A stretch of 64,000 bases of DNA. Source: Tragulus kanchil. Taxonomy: Eukaryota; Chordata; Mammalia; Artiodactyla; Tragulidae. Numbering within the stretch: position 1 is the first letter of the stretch; each line of letters starts with the position of its first letter. Made by a program: the position numbers and the translations under genes. The notes beneath the pieces are model-generated. The model was not told where the DNA came from. It worked only from the letters and a program-made list of their open reading frames with translations, and ran no database searches. The stretch covers positions 138,343,301-138,407,300 of the forward strand of contig JAIOJX010000025.1 of NCBI GenBank assembly GCA_022376925.1, in the 5' to 3' direction. Of the stretch, positions 44,285 to 55,827 are shown in pieces.

Positions 44285-44884
44285 TTGCCATGAAGTGGTG
44301 GGACTGGCTGCCATGATCTTAATTTTTGAATGTTGAGTTTCAAGCCAGCTTTTTCACTCTCTTTCACGTTTTTATCAAGAGACTCTTTAGTTCCTCTTCA
44401 CATTCTGCCTTCTAGAGTGGTATCATTTGCATATCTGAAGTTGTTGATGTTTCTCCAGGCAGTCTTCAGTCTAGCTTGTGATTCACCCAGCCTGACATTT
44501 CCTATGATGTACTCTGCATGTAAGTTAAATAAGCAGGGTAACAGTATTCAGCCTTGGCTGTCCCAATTTGGAACCCATTTGGAACCAGTCAGTTTGGAAT
44601 CATGTCCGGTTCTAGCTATTGTTTCTTGAGCCATATACAGGTTTCTCAGAAAACAGGTAAAATGATCTGGTCCTCCCACCTCTTTGAGAATTTCCACAGT
44701 TTGTTGTGATCCACACAGTGGAAGACTTTAGTGTAGTCAGTGAAGCAGAAGTAGATGTTTTTGTGGATTTCCCTTACTTTCTCCATGATCCAGCGACATT
44801 GGCAGTTTGATCTCTGGTTCCTCTGCCTCTTTGTACGGCAGTTGTAACATTCTTTGGCCAAGTCTTAAAGGCCCTTTTATCAAG
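44285..44884 (-). mobile_element. BovB fragment, second D16 copy
   Basis: Second copy of the 43146-43745 part of BovB, with the same FCFTDYTKVFHCVDHNKLWK frame at 44646-44861. Confidence 0.88.
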
Positions 44885-45316
44885 ATCCTCATAATGCTGT
44901 GGTAATCATCTGATTTTTTTTTTTGTTTCTTTCAACTAAGACAGGATGTGCGTCTTCCCTCCTTCCTAAGTCTCCAGCACAGTGATTTCCAAGCTATAGA
45001 CAAAAGTTCACTTCATTCAAACAAAAAAAGTTTGTTTATAAGTATTGAATATACTGATTATCATAAAACATGCATGAAATGGACATTTTTAAAGAGTACG
45101 ATAAAGAGAAAATCTTTAAAATTTTATTTTATTGATTAAAACTTCAAAAAATTCCCTTTGCTTTATGAGAACACAGTAATTGAATGTGTATCGTTATTTT
45201 TTGCTTTGTTTTGTTTTGATTTAACACTGTGATTCATTTGATGGTGTGGTCATAAGACCATTTTATTCTGAAAATTGACTTTTAATAACCAAAAGAGATA
45301 ATTCATAAAGAGGTAT

Positions 45317-47517
45317 TGATCCAAATGGAAGAAAGACATCATTGGCTGCACTTAGTAAATTAAAATGTTTTTTTCCATTGAATTCAACAACAATGCCGAA
45401 AGTTTCATTTCAGCTCAGCTAGTAATTGTTATTTTTCCCATGCCTTTCAATTATTCTTATAAATTATTATTAAGGTATTAACATTTTTATATTTCTAACG
45501 AAAAGTTCACAGTTCATTAAAATTCATTTGGAAGATTTAGAAAATGCTGTTTCCAAGTCTGTCAAGTGTACAGATATGAAGGTTTTATAAATTCCTTGTT
45601 CTTTCAGCATCAAATATTCACATATTCAAGAATTATTGCCAGGCATTATTTCAGACCTTGGAGCTAGAACACTGAACACAAAACAGAATTCCTGCCCTCA
45701 CTCAGTGGGACAATAGCAGATAAGCAAGTGTAGTTGAAATTTGTTAGATGGTGATAAACGTTAAAGAAACAAGCAAACCAATGAAGGGGAGTGGGAAGTG
45801 TCGGGAATAGTTGCTGTTTTAGATGGGAACCAGGGGAAAACCACATGGGCAAGGGACGTTTCAGTAAAAATCTGAAGGAAGTGGAGGAAGATAAGCAGAG
45901 AAATATTCCAGACAAACCTCAATGCAGCATGTGCCAGGCCTCTTTGAGGCATAGGTTCTTTGGTGCTGGGGGTAATAGTGTAATGTCCCTGTCACGCAGC
46001 GGGGACCATTGTAGGGAATTTGGCTTTTATGCTGAGACATGTGAGAAACCATTAGATGGATTTGCGCAGGTGAGTGTTAGCAGGCTGAGGCTGGCTGCTG
46101 GGAGCGGTGGTATAGTGACGGAGCTGGGGGAGGCCGATCACCAGGAAGCTGCTGCTGTAATCTAGGAGTGAGGTGACAGTAGCCAGGACCAGGAACATCG
46201 TAGCTGATGAGAAGTGCCTGTGGGCTTCATATGTTGTAAAGGTGTATCCATTAGTTGTCAGAAGAGACAAATTAGGCTTGGGACAGTTGTGGGCAGGGTG
46301 AGAAAGAGAGGACTTACCAGTGACTCCTACAGCTGATGACTTCCATCAATCACCTGATGGAAAACCCTTCAAATGACTTCCATTTTTTGAAAAGGAGTAA
46401 AAAAACACTTCTGATCCAAATGGAAGAAAGACATCATTGGCTGCACTTAGTAAATTAAAATGTTTTTTTCCATTGAATTCAACAACAATGCCGAAAGTTT
46501 CATTTCAGCTCGGCTAGTAATTGTTATTTTTCCCATGCCTTTCAATTATTCTTATAAATTATTATTAAGGTATTAACATTTTATATTTCTAACGAAAAGT
46601 TCACAGTTCATTAAAATTCATTTGGAAGATTTAGAAAATGCTGTTTCCAAGTCTGTCAAGTGTACAGATATGAAGGTTTTATAAATTCCTTGTTCTTTCA
46701 GCATCAAATATTCACATATTCAAGAATTATTGCCAGGCATTATTTCAGACCTTGGAGCTAGAACACTGAACACAAAACAGAATTCCTGCCCTCACTCAGT
46801 GGGACAATAGCAGATAAGCAGGTGTAGTTGAAATTTGTTAGATGGTGATAAACGTTAAAGAAACAAGCAAACCAATGAAGGGGAGTGGGAAGTGTCGGGA
46901 ATAGTTGCTGTTTTAGATGGGAACCAGGGAAAGCCACATGGGCAAGGGACGTTTCAGTAAAAATCTGAAGGAAGTGGAGGAAGATAAGCAGAGAAATATT
47001 CCAGACAAACCTCAATGCAGCATGTGCCAGGCCTCTTTGAGGCATAGGTTCTTTGGTGCTGGGGGTAATAGTGTAATGTCCCTGTCACGCAGCGGGGACC
47101 ATTGTAGGGAATTTGGCTTTTATGCTGAGACATGTGAGAAACCATTAGATGGATTTGCGCAGGTGAGTGTTAGCAGGCTGAGGCTGGCTGCTGGGAGCGG
47201 TGGTATAGTGACGGAGCTGGGGGAGGCCGATCACCAGGAAGCTGCTGCTGTAATCTAGGAGTGAGGTGACAGTAGCCAGGACCAGGAACATCGTAGCTGA
47301 TGAGAAGTGCCTGTGGGCTTCATATGTTGTAAAGGTGTATCCATTAGTTGTCAGAAGAGACAAATTAGGCTTGGGACAGTTGTGGGCAGGGTGAGAAAGA
47401 GAGGACTTACCAGTGACTCCTACAGCTGATGACTTCCATCAATCACCTGATGGAAAACCCTTCAAATGCTCATTTTCAGGGGATTCTTTTGAGAGTCAGT
47501 TTTCTTGAAAAGGAGTT
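45317..47517. repeat. Tandem duplication D17 (about 1.10 kb unit)
   Basis: Unit A is 45317-46411 and unit B 46412-47517. It begins inside unit B of D16, so 'gatccaaatggaagaaag' occurs three times (44178, 45318, 46413). The last ~40 bases of A are degraded relative to B. Differences elsewhere: aggggaaaaccac against agggaaagccac and gcaagtg against gcaggtg. Confidence 0.95.
45640..46160 (+). repeat. Ancient interspersed repeat, family not resolved
   Basis: Clear member of a common mammal-wide repeat that I cannot name with confidence: attgccaggcattatttcag, 'gaacacaaaacagaattcct' and 'gaagctgctgctgtaatcta' are its usual order. A 124-codon frame at 45791-46165 lies wholly within it. Copied near 46735-47255. 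Confidence 0.55.
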
Positions 47518-48060
47518 ATTTACCCCTCATTATGACAGGATCCACTTTATCAGAAAAGTTAATGACAACTAGCTTATCATCTGGATCGCTATTTTAAAAA
47601 ATTTATGGAAAAACAAACAAACAAACAAACATGTTCTCTCTTTCTCTTTTTTCTCACCAAAAACATCTCTTCTAAAACAAACAGCTGACAGTTGCCTTCA
47701 CTGAAGCAGTCAGGATGTGTCAGAAAACATGTTGACTTGTAGAAGAACAAATAAGTCAACTTAAAATTTGACAGGTCTTCTTGGTTCTGTGGTGGAAGTA
47801 ACCAAGGACCCACTGTGTAGTGTATGATTTTCATACTCAGTCCTATGTTATGACAAGGTTTTACAGTGATTCTACTAAACTGACTGTGCCAGTTATCTGT
47901 ATCTCTGTATCTCTTGGTGCTTTGCTGGAATCAACCTCTTTTCTGTAGTAGCTTGCCTCTGAACGATGCAGTGAATGCCTTTCACAGCTGGTGTTATCTT
48001 TTCCTGGACTCCTGTCTTTACTCCATCAATTTGTACAGGCTATCCATAAAACAAGTGGTT
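47518..48060. other. Unrecognised stretch after D17
   Basis: No element recognised except the short (AAAC)n tract listed separately. Confidence 0.45.
47608..47631. repeat. (AAAC)n microsatellite
   Basis: About five to six units of aaac/acaa. Confidence 0.9.
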
Positions 48061-48064
48061 TTTC

Positions 48065-48160
48065 TTCTTCTTTTTTTGATGGAAGGATAATAGCTTTACA
48101 GGGTTTTGTTGTTTACTGCCAGACATCAACATAAATCTGCCATGGATATTACATACGTGA
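48065..48160 (-). mobile_element. Artiodactyl L1 3'-end fragment
   Basis: Contains 'gatggaaggataatagcttt' and 'acagggttttgttg', matching the antisense 3' end of artiodactyl L1. The same motif type occurs in the younger L1 near 62050. Confidence 0.55.
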
Positions 48161-48825
48161 TTTTTTTTTATATTAAAGAAGCCATTTATTATGAGAATGT
48201 GTATTTCCTCTGCCTTTTTTCCTTTGGTGGCTCACTAAAGTAGTAGTTCTTTATGGATTTCATTATTGAGACAGAAACATCTGTATTTTCATCTATAGTA
48301 TGATCAATTTCGTGTCTCAAGTAATTTTTCAGTATTTATTTCCTTAGATCTTCACCAGCATTTTAACTATTGACTAAGACATGACTTTGATTGTCAGTGT
48401 TTCATCTGTACATTTTTTAATTATTAGAAAGTTATTAATACCATTGGTTGATTTTTGTGTATCTTGTAAATCATTTTTTACAGAGGCAGGGAGAAGAAAT
48501 ATTTCACAGATGATGTATGGCTTGTCTTTTGTTTGGAAATAACTATTACCAAGTAGTCATAGTGACTTAATATCACAGGAAAATAGATTTGTATTCACAT
48601 TTTGTAGACTTAATTGTAAAATGTCTTGCTAATTACACTGGATTTATAGTATTATAGTTGCCCATTTAAGCACTTCGAATGATGTAAAGCAGTGTTTCAG
48701 ATACTCATATTGACAGTTTCACATCTTGGAAGCTAATGTCTCAGGCCATCATTGTTTTAACTTCATAGTGTTGCTGACAAAGAGCTCATATTCGAAATTC
48801 TGGAACCTCTATGTGTTTATTTCTG
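48161..48825. other. Unrecognised stretch
   Basis: About 660 bp of AT-rich sequence without a recognised element. Confidence 0.45.
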
Positions 48826-49019
48826 TTTTTCTCTTTTTGTTTCTCTGTATAGAATGAAAGCAAAAGTTTTACAGGCAAAATAGACCCTGTGTCTTTGGGA
48901 CCAACAACAGGGAAATGAGACAATCTATCCAAAATCAGTGCTGTAGGAAGAAAATTCTTAGGTCATGCGACTGGTGCGAGAGGCTTTGACTCTGCTTTAT
49001 GAGGACCAGCTAAGGGTTA

Positions 49020-49690
49020 ATCAGGGTTATTCATCTTTTTCAAATAACCAGGCTTTGCCTTTGTTGATTTTTTTCTACTTTGTGATTGTTTTCTGTCTAG
49101 TTCATTTATTTCTGTTCTTATTATTTCCTCTTTCTGTTTTTGGATTTATTTCTATGCTCTTTTTCTAATTTTTTGATATAGATATATAAATTATTAATTT
49201 CTGACCTTCCTTTAAAATATAGCTTAGGGCTTCCCTGGTGGTCCAGTGGGTAAGGGCACCGCCTTGCAGTGCAAGGGGCGCCGGTTCGATCCCTGGCCTG
49301 GGAAGATCCCACGTGCCGTGGAGCGGCTGGACCGATGTGTCCAACTACTGAGCCAGACCTCTGGAGTGCATGCGCCCAGAGCTGGTGCTCAGCAATGAGA
49401 GAGGCCACTGTGATGGGAGGCTGCCACAGGCCAAAGAACAAATATAAATAGATGAAAGACCAATAGAAGTGGTCAAAGAAAAAAAAGAAATTAAAATATA
49501 GCTTAGCTACATTTCACTGCTTTTTGTCATCATGTTGTTTATTATTTTGGTTAAGTTTTTTTCTAATTACTTTTGTGATTTCTTCCTTGACCTGAGCTAT
49601 TTAGATGTGTACTGCTTCATTTTCAAACATTTGAGAATTCTCTTGTTAACATTTTTTTGTGTCAACTTAATTGAAAACATACTGTAGTAT
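49020..49690 (-). mobile_element. L1M ORF2 fragment, antisense, split by a SINE
   Basis: Antisense L1 ORF2 endonuclease-side sequence: gcctttgttgatttttttct, 'tttctgttcttattatttcc', 'gtgatttcttccttgacctg' and 'cattttcaaacatttgagaa' in the expected order. It is interrupted by the SINE at 49228-49490. No open frame. Copied at 50183-50850. Confidence 0.65.
49228..49490 (+). mobile_element. Long-tail CHR-type SINE, sense
   Basis: Head ggcttccctggtggtccagt, perfect ggttcgatccc B box, 'gcatgcgcccagagctggtg' body. Target-site duplication ttaaaatatagcttag at 49212-49227 and 49491-49506, perfect 16 bp. Confidence 0.93.
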
Positions 49691-49742
49691 ATGTCAGTTA
49701 ATCTTTGATGAAGGTGCTATAACAGTTTAATGGGCAAAGGAA

Positions 49743-49933
49743 GTAAAAGTGAAAGTCGCTCAGCCGTTTCTGACCATTTATGACCCCATGGACAAGCCAT
49801 GGAATTCTGTAGGCAAGAACGCTGGAGTGGGTAGCTTGTTTCTTCTCCAGGGTATCTTCCCAACCCAGGGATCAAGCCCAGGTCTCCCACACTGCAGATG
49901 GGTTCTTTACTGTTTAAGCCATCAGGGAAGCCC
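49743..49933 (-). mobile_element. Bov-tA SINE, antisense
   Basis: Antisense Bov-tA from 'gtaaaagtgaaagtcgctca' to a tttaagccatcagggaagcc head. It lies in the L1M in this region: 'tttgatgaaggtgctataac' and 'tttaatgggcaaagg' precede it. Confidence 0.88.
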
Positions 49934-50390
49934 AACCAATGTGAGAACAAGTCGAGGAAAAAATGGACCGCTTAATAATAATAGTTTTTCTTTCTCTTTT
50001 GGTTTCTCTGTATAGAATGAAAGCAAAAGTTTTACAGGCAAAATAGACCCTGTGTCTTTGGGACCAACAACAGGGAAATGAGACAATCTATCCAAAATCA
50101 GTGCTGTAGGAAGAAAATTCTTAGGTCATGCGACTGGTGCGAGAGGCTTTGACTCTGCTTTATGAGGACCAGCTAAGGGTTAATCAGGGTTATTCATCTT
50201 TTTCAAATAACCAGGCTTTGCCTTTGTTGATTTTTTTCTACTTTGTGATTGTTTTCTGTCTAGTTCATTTATTTCTGTTCTTATTATTTCCTCTTTCTGT
50301 TTTTGGATTTATTTCTATGCTCTTTTTCTAATTTTTTGATATAGATATATAAATTATTAATTTCTGACCTTCCTTTAAAATATAGCTTAG

Positions 50391-50650
50391 GGCTTCCCTG
50401 GTGGTCCAGTGGGTAAGGGCACCGCCTTGCAGTGCAAGGGGCGCCGGTTCGATCCCTGGCCTGGGAAGATCCCACGTGCCGCGGAGCGGCTGGACCGATG
50501 TGTCCAACTACTGAGCCAGACCTCTGGAGTGCATGCGCCCAGAGCTGGTGCTCAGCAATGAGAGAGGCCACTGTGATGGGAGGCTGCCACAGGCCAAAGA
50601 ACAAATATAAATAGATGAAAGACCAATAGAAGTGGTCAAAGAAAAAGAAA
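50391..50650 (+). mobile_element. Long-tail CHR-type SINE, second D18 copy
   Basis: Same insertion as at 49228-49490, with the same target-site duplication at 50375-50390 and 50651-50666. Confidence 0.93.
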
Positions 50651-50902
50651 TTAAAATATAGCTTAGCTACATTTCACTGCTTTTTGTCATCATGTTGTTT
50701 ATTATTTTGGTTAAGTTTTTTTCTAATTACTTTTGTGATTTCTTCCTTGACCTGAGCTATTTAGATGTGTACTGCTTCATTTTCAAACATTTGAGAATTC
50801 TCTTGTTAACATTTTTTTGTGTCAACTTAATTGAAAACATACTGTAGTATATGTCAGTTAATCTTTGATGAAGGTGCTATAACAGTTTAATGGGCAAAGG
50901 AA

Positions 50903-51093
50903 GTAAAAGTGAAAGTTGCTCAGCCGTTTCTGACCATTTATGACCCCATGGACAAGCCATGGAATTCTGTAGGCAAGAACGCTGGAGTGGGTAGCTTGTT
51001 TCTTCTCCAGGGTATCTTCCCAACCCAGGGATCAAGCCCAGGTCTCCCACACTGCAGATGGGTTCTTTACTGTTTAAGCCATCAGGGAAGCCC
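50903..51093 (-). mobile_element. Bov-tA SINE, second D18 copy
   Basis: Same element as at 49743-49933 with one C/T change (gtcgctc against gttgctc). Confidence 0.88.
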
Positions 51094-51236
51094 AACCAAT
51101 GTGAGAACAAGTCGAGGAAAAAATGGACCGCTTACCCTTTCCTTCCTTACACCACAAACAAAAATTAGTTTGAGATAGATCATAGGCAGAAACATAAAGC
51201 TAAAACTATAGAACTTCTTGGAAAAAAAGTAGGTGA

Positions 51237-51395
51237 GGGCTTCCCTTGTGGCTCAGTGGATAAGAATCCATCTGCCAATGCAGGAGACCCAGGTTCGATC
51301 CCTGATCCGGGAAGATCCCACGTACCGCAGAGCAGCTAAACCCACACATCAACAAAGACCCAGCACAGCCAAAAATAAATAAATAAAAGTTTTAA
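51237..51395 (+). mobile_element. CHR-type SINE, 'cacacatcaacaaagacc' subfamily
   Basis: Sense counterpart of the element at 21725-21889: gggcttcccttgtggctcag head, perfect ggttcgatccctgatcc, 'gcagctaaacccacacatca' body, taaa tail. The target-site duplication aaaaaaagtaggtga is perfect at 51222-51236 and 51396-51410. Confidence 0.92.
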
Positions 51396-51771
51396 AAAAA
51401 AAGTAGGTGAATATCTTTTAGACTTTGAAGTAGGGAAAGATTTCTTAAAGGATGCCAAAAGCACTAATGTAAAGAAAAAAGTGATAAATTAGAATTTATC
51501 AGCATTAATTAAAAACTTGTGCACATCAAAAGAGTGTTAGAAAGACAAACCACAGACTGGGAGAAAATATAAACAATACGTATATCTGATGAAAGACTAG
51601 CATCAATACAAAATGGGCTCCTATAAATCAGTAATTTAAAACAACATTTGAAAAAAATAGACTAAAGACTTGAACAGACACTGCACAAAACGATATGCAA
51701 AATGCTATGATTAGCCTCCACGGAAATTTCTGTCACAACCTCACACTAGAATGGCACAAACTAAAAGTCTG

Positions 51772-51974
51772 CATAGTCACTTCAGTTGTGTCTGACTCTG
51801 TAACCACATGGACTGCAGCCCCTCAGGTTCCTCTGTCCATGGGGATTCTCCAGGCAAGAATACTGGAGTGGGTTGCCATGCCCTTTTCCAGGGGATCTTC
51901 CCAACCCAGGGATGAAACCTGGCTGTCCTGCATTGCAGGCAGATCCCTCCTCACTAAGCCATCAGAGAAGCCAT
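51772..51974 (-). mobile_element. Bov-tA SINE, antisense, followed by AT/AC tract
   Basis: Antisense Bov-tA from 'gcatagtcacttcagttgtg' to the ctaagccatcagagaagcc head. An (AT)/(AC) simple repeat (51975-52011) lies at the tRNA-head side. A part of it recurs at 53003-53076 through D19. Confidence 0.88.
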
Positions 51975-54083
51975 ATATATATATGTACATATACACACAC
52001 ATATATATTTGAGACCCCCATGGAAAACCCCTCAGTTTCCTATAAGGTTATATTCAGCAACTCTATAACATAGCATTTCCTTCCTATGTTTTTACCCAAC
52101 AGGAGTGGGAATATATATTCACAAAGAAATTTACATAAGAATATTTATAGCAGCTTTAGTCATATCAGCCCCCAAATGGAAACAACCAAATATCCATCTA
52201 TAAGGGAATATATTTAAAAATTGTGCTATTTTCATACAGTGGACCATTTATTGCTTAGCAATAAAGAAGAATGACCTATTGATACACTCAACAGTGTAGA
52301 CAAATCTCAGAGACATTATGCTGAGTAAATAAAGCCAGATAGAAGAGAGTACATACCATCTGAGCCCATTTTTTATAAAGCTCAAGAACAGGCAAAACCA
52401 ATCTGTGGTAATAGCAGTGAGAACAGTGCTTGCCTTTGGGATGTGGGGATTGATTAAAAAAGCACCTGAGGGAGCTTTCTGGAATGATGGAAATGTTCTG
52501 TATTTTTTTTTTGTTGGTGGTTACACAGTTGGATTTCTTTATCAAGATATATCAGACTGTACACTTAAAATCAGCCTGATTTACTGAATATAAGTTTTAC
52601 TTTAAAAAATGATTATTTTGCAATTTCCTGTGAATCTTTATTACTTCAAAATAATAGGTTCAGAAAAGTACACTATGGTTTCCATTTGTTGAAATTTCTT
52701 GAAACTTTTATAATGCACGTGTGGTTTATTTCCGTAAGTGTTAATGTGTGTATCTTAGGCACTATGTAATCACAGTTGTAGAGTGAAGTTTTCACTGTCT
52801 TTTTTTTCTTCCTGAAAATGTGTCCTGGTATGCCTAGTGATTGTTGATTGGATGCAGAACATTGTGTAGAGAGAGTCATAGATATGGTGGATGATGGTGT
52901 CTTTCTCTAGAGGTTTCCTTTGCTTCTGATAGGCAGTTGGAGTAACATGGACCTCTGTAATCTACTGAGGGACTGAAATGGACTCATATATGTACATTTT
53001 TACCCAACCCAGGGATGAAACCTGGCTGTCCTGCATTGCAGGCAGATCCCTCCTCACTAAGCCATCAGAGAAGCCATATATATATATGTACATATACACA
53101 CACATATATATTTGAGACCCCCATGGAAAACCCCTCAGTTTCCTATAAGGTTATATTCAGCAACTCTATAACATAGCATTTCCTTCCTATGTTTTTACCC
53201 AACAGGAGTGGGAATATATATTCACAAAGAAATTTACATAAGAATATTTATAGCAGCTTTAGTCATATCAGCCCCCAAATGGAAACAACCAAATATCCAT
53301 CTATAAGGGAATATATTTAAAAATTGTGCTATTTTCATACAGTGGACCATTTATTGCTTAGCAATAAAGAAGAATGACCTATTGATACACTCAACAGTGT
53401 AGACAAATCTCAGAGACATTATGCTGAGTAAATAAAGCCAGATAGAAGAGAGTACATACCATCTGAGCCCATTTTTTATAAAGCTCAAGAACAGGCAAAA
53501 CCAATCTGTGGTAATAGCAGTGAGAACAGTGCTTGCCTTTGGGATGTGGGGATTGATTAAAAAGCACCTGAGGGAGCTTTCTGGAATGATGGAAATGTTC
53601 TGTATTTTTTTTTTGTTGGTGGTTACACAGTTGGATTTCTTTATCAAGATATATCAGACTGTACACTTAAAATCAGCCTGATTTACTGAATATAAGTTTT
53701 ACTTTAAAAAATGATTATTTTGCAATTTCCTGTGAATCTTTATTACTTCAAAATAATAGGTTCAGAAAAGTACACTATGGTTTCCATTTGTTGAAATTTC
53801 TTGAAACTTTTATAATGCACGTGTGGTTTATTTCCGTAAGTGTTAATGTGTGTATCTTAGGCACTATGTAATCACAGTTGTAGAGTGAAGTTTTCACTGT
53901 CTTTTTTTTCTTCCTGAAAATGTGTCCTGGTATGCCTAGTGATTGTTGATTGGATGCAGAACATTGTGTAGAGAGAGTCATAGATATGGTGGATGATGGT
54001 GTCTTTCTCTAGAGGTTTCCTTTGCTTCTGATAGGCAGTTGGAGTAACATGGACCTCTGTAATCTACTGAGGGACTGAAATGG
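51900..54083. repeat. Tandem duplication D19 (about 1.10 kb unit)
   Basis: Unit A is 51900-52981 and unit B 53002-54083. Bases 52982-53001 (actcatatatgtacattttt) match neither side. A begins within the Bov-tA and ends beyond the L1M. Difference: attaaaaaagc against attaaaaagc near 52456/53558. Confidence 0.96.
53077..53775 (+). mobile_element. L1M 3' end, second D19 copy
   Basis: Second copy of the last part of the L1M that lies at 51975-52672. Confidence 0.8.
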
Positions 54084-54466
54084 TCGAAGGCTTCAGTTCT
54101 GGTGTTTTTTACGGCCTTCATTCTAGAATGCAAACTTTTAAGGCATTGTAACTGAAAGCATGGGATATTTACTTGGACTTTTCCTTTGTTGGTGAGTCCT
54201 GAACTCTCATTTTCATTCCTCCAGCATCATTGAACTATCAGACGCATTGTTTAACTCCTCAACCCCTTAGCTGCTGTTTTCTGCTTGGTTTAAGTTGTGT
54301 TTCAATTAGCAAGTGCTTAGAGAGGCAGAATGCAGAGCTTGCTTCTCTGGACGTCCCTTTCTCAGCCTTGTGAGCCAGTCAAAAGGTCTGTTCACTTTAT
54401 GTGCCTGTGAGTGGCTGCTTTCTGCTTGAATTCTCAGCAGTTTTGCGCTGTGCCTCTTGAAGATTT
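54084..54466. other. Unrecognised stretch
   Basis: About 380 bp without a recognised element. It lies between D19 and a SINE. Confidence 0.45.
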
Positions 54467-54650
54467 TGGGGGCTTCTCTGGTGGCTCAGTGGGTAAAAAA
54501 TCTGTCTGCCAATGCAGAAGACACTGGTTCAATCCCTGATCAGAAAAGATCTCATACACTGCAAGCAGCTAAGTCTGTGTGCCACAACTATTGAGCTGTG
54601 TCTGTAGCCCAGGAGCCACAGCTGTTGAGCCCAGGTGTTGCAACTACTGA
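54467..54650 (+). mobile_element. CHR-type SINE, sense, diverged
   Basis: Head gggggcttctctggtggctc, a degraded B box (ggttcaatccc), a 'gtgccacaactattgagctg' body and a 'gcaactactgataatatgat' end. No clear tail. Confidence 0.72.
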
Positions 54651-55154
54651 TAATATGATGACCTGCCTTGGGTTTATTTCCTTTCTCCCTAAGATCTTGG
54701 CCTCTCATGTCCTGGATGCTCTGGGAGCACTCCAGGGCCTTCAAAGAATTTTTAAAAATAATTCTGTCTAGCTTTTCTGGCTGTTTCAATGGAAGTTGAT
54801 CTGATACAAACTTTTCCTCATAGCCATGACTGGGAATCCTTCTCTAAGCCCACACTGTGAACTCCTCAAAAAGGCCCAGCGGCCATTGTTATTCTGAGAA
54901 AATTGAAGCAATTTCTTCCTGTCATTACCCCAGAATGTTGTCTTCTTTTCCTGGGCTTTGTGAAGGGCATATTTGAATCTGGGATTGTTTCTTGGACATT
55001 TCCCTCCTTTCCAGTTGCAATCTCCAGTCATTACATCATGATACCCACTCCAGTATACTTAAAGGGATTGTGTGTGGCCTACCCACAAGAGAGCCCATTA
55101 GCGTGGTTAACACTGTGGTTGGTATTTGAATAAAAAGATGCCCTCATCACCTTT

Positions 55155-55396
55155 CAGTTCAGTTCAGCCACTCAATCGCATCTGACTCTTTGTGACCTCA
55201 TGGACTGCGGCATGTCCAGGGTTCCCTGTCCTTCACCACCTCCTGGAGCTTGCTCAGACTCTTGTCCATTGCCTCAGTGATGCCATCCAACATCCTCTGT
55301 TGTCCCCTTGTCCTTCTTCCTTCTATTTTTCCCAGGGTCTTTTCCATCAGGATCTTTCCCAATGAGTCATCTCTTCACATCAGATGGCCAAAGTAA
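55155..55396 (-). mobile_element. BovB 3' end, antisense
   Basis: The sequence cagttcagttcagccactca, then 'ctcagactcttgtccattgc', then 'ccaatgagtcatctcttcac' and 'cagatggccaaagta' is the antisense BovB 3' end, ~240 bp. Copied at 56287-56528 by D20. Confidence 0.85.
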
Positions 55397-55827
55397 GGAA
55401 GTAATCTAATGATTACTGCCTTCACTTCTCTGCTAGATTAAATTTGTGTCTTCTAGCTCTTGAATTTTAGCTGAATTTCCATGAAAAATAAATACAAGAA
55501 TTCTGTGAATAAGAAGGATGGGAGCCTCAATATTCATGAGCATGATCCTTTCAGCCTCTTCAAAAGTGGAAACAGTTTATAATAAATGCTTTTAAGGCCC
55601 TAGAATAAATTTAGGCTAAAGAATGTAAATTTAATGTCTCTAAACCTAATTGGAAACCTCAGCAAAGAAGAAAACAAAGAATAAAAAACCTCTTTTGTAA
55701 TGACTTCTGCCAAGGAATGGGAAAGAGATTCATTTTAAAGATGTCTCCAGAGAGAACTGAAGCTATAAAGTTTGTGTTTTTTTTTTTTCTCAACAGTTCA
55801 CAAGAGCAGTGATTCTCAAGCTTTCTC
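55397..55827. other. Unrecognised stretch, duplicated by D20
   Basis: No element or gene signal recognised. The same sequence recurs at 56529-56960. Confidence 0.45.

Larger units (their letters stand above)
43146..45424. repeat. Tandem duplication D16 (1,139-bp unit)
   Basis: Unit A is 43146-44284 and unit B 44285-45424, joined at ttgcc. Differences: acaaaaagttt against acaaaaaaagttt, and ttttttaaaaagtac against tttttaaagagtac. The unit holds the right-hand BovB half plus unrecognised sequence. Confidence 0.96.
48826..51134. repeat. Tandem duplication D18 (about 1.16 kb unit)
   Basis: Unit A is 48826-49974 and unit B 49989-51134, with about 14 filler bases at 49975-49988. The unit holds an antisense L1M part, a long-tail SINE and a Bov-tA. 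Differences: gccgtggagc against gccgcggagc, aagtcgctc against aagttgctc, and aaagaaaaaaaagaaatt against aaagaaaaagaaatt. Confidence 0.96.
50850..52672 (+). mobile_element. L1M (L1MA/MB-like) ORF2 3' end and 3' UTR, sense, split by three SINEs
   Basis: Sense L1M 3' end: tttgatgaaggtgctataac, 'taatgggcaaagg', 'ttccttacaccacaaac' and later 'gggagaaaatataaacaat', then 'tcagagacattatgctgagt', 'gtggttacacagttggattt' and 'tcagactgtacacttaaaat'. Interruptions: Bov-tA (50903-51093), CHR SINE (51237-51395) and Bov-tA (51772-51974). No open frame. Confidence 0.8.

Noticed and set aside
45791..46165. A 124-codon open frame, also present at 46917-47258
   Set aside because: It lies fully within an ancient interspersed repeat and is truncated by single-base differences between the two copies, so it is a chance frame.
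51975..52011. AT/AC tract as a replication or regulatory site
   Set aside because: It is a simple repeat next to a Bov-tA, as is common beside SINEs, with no binding motif that I could support.
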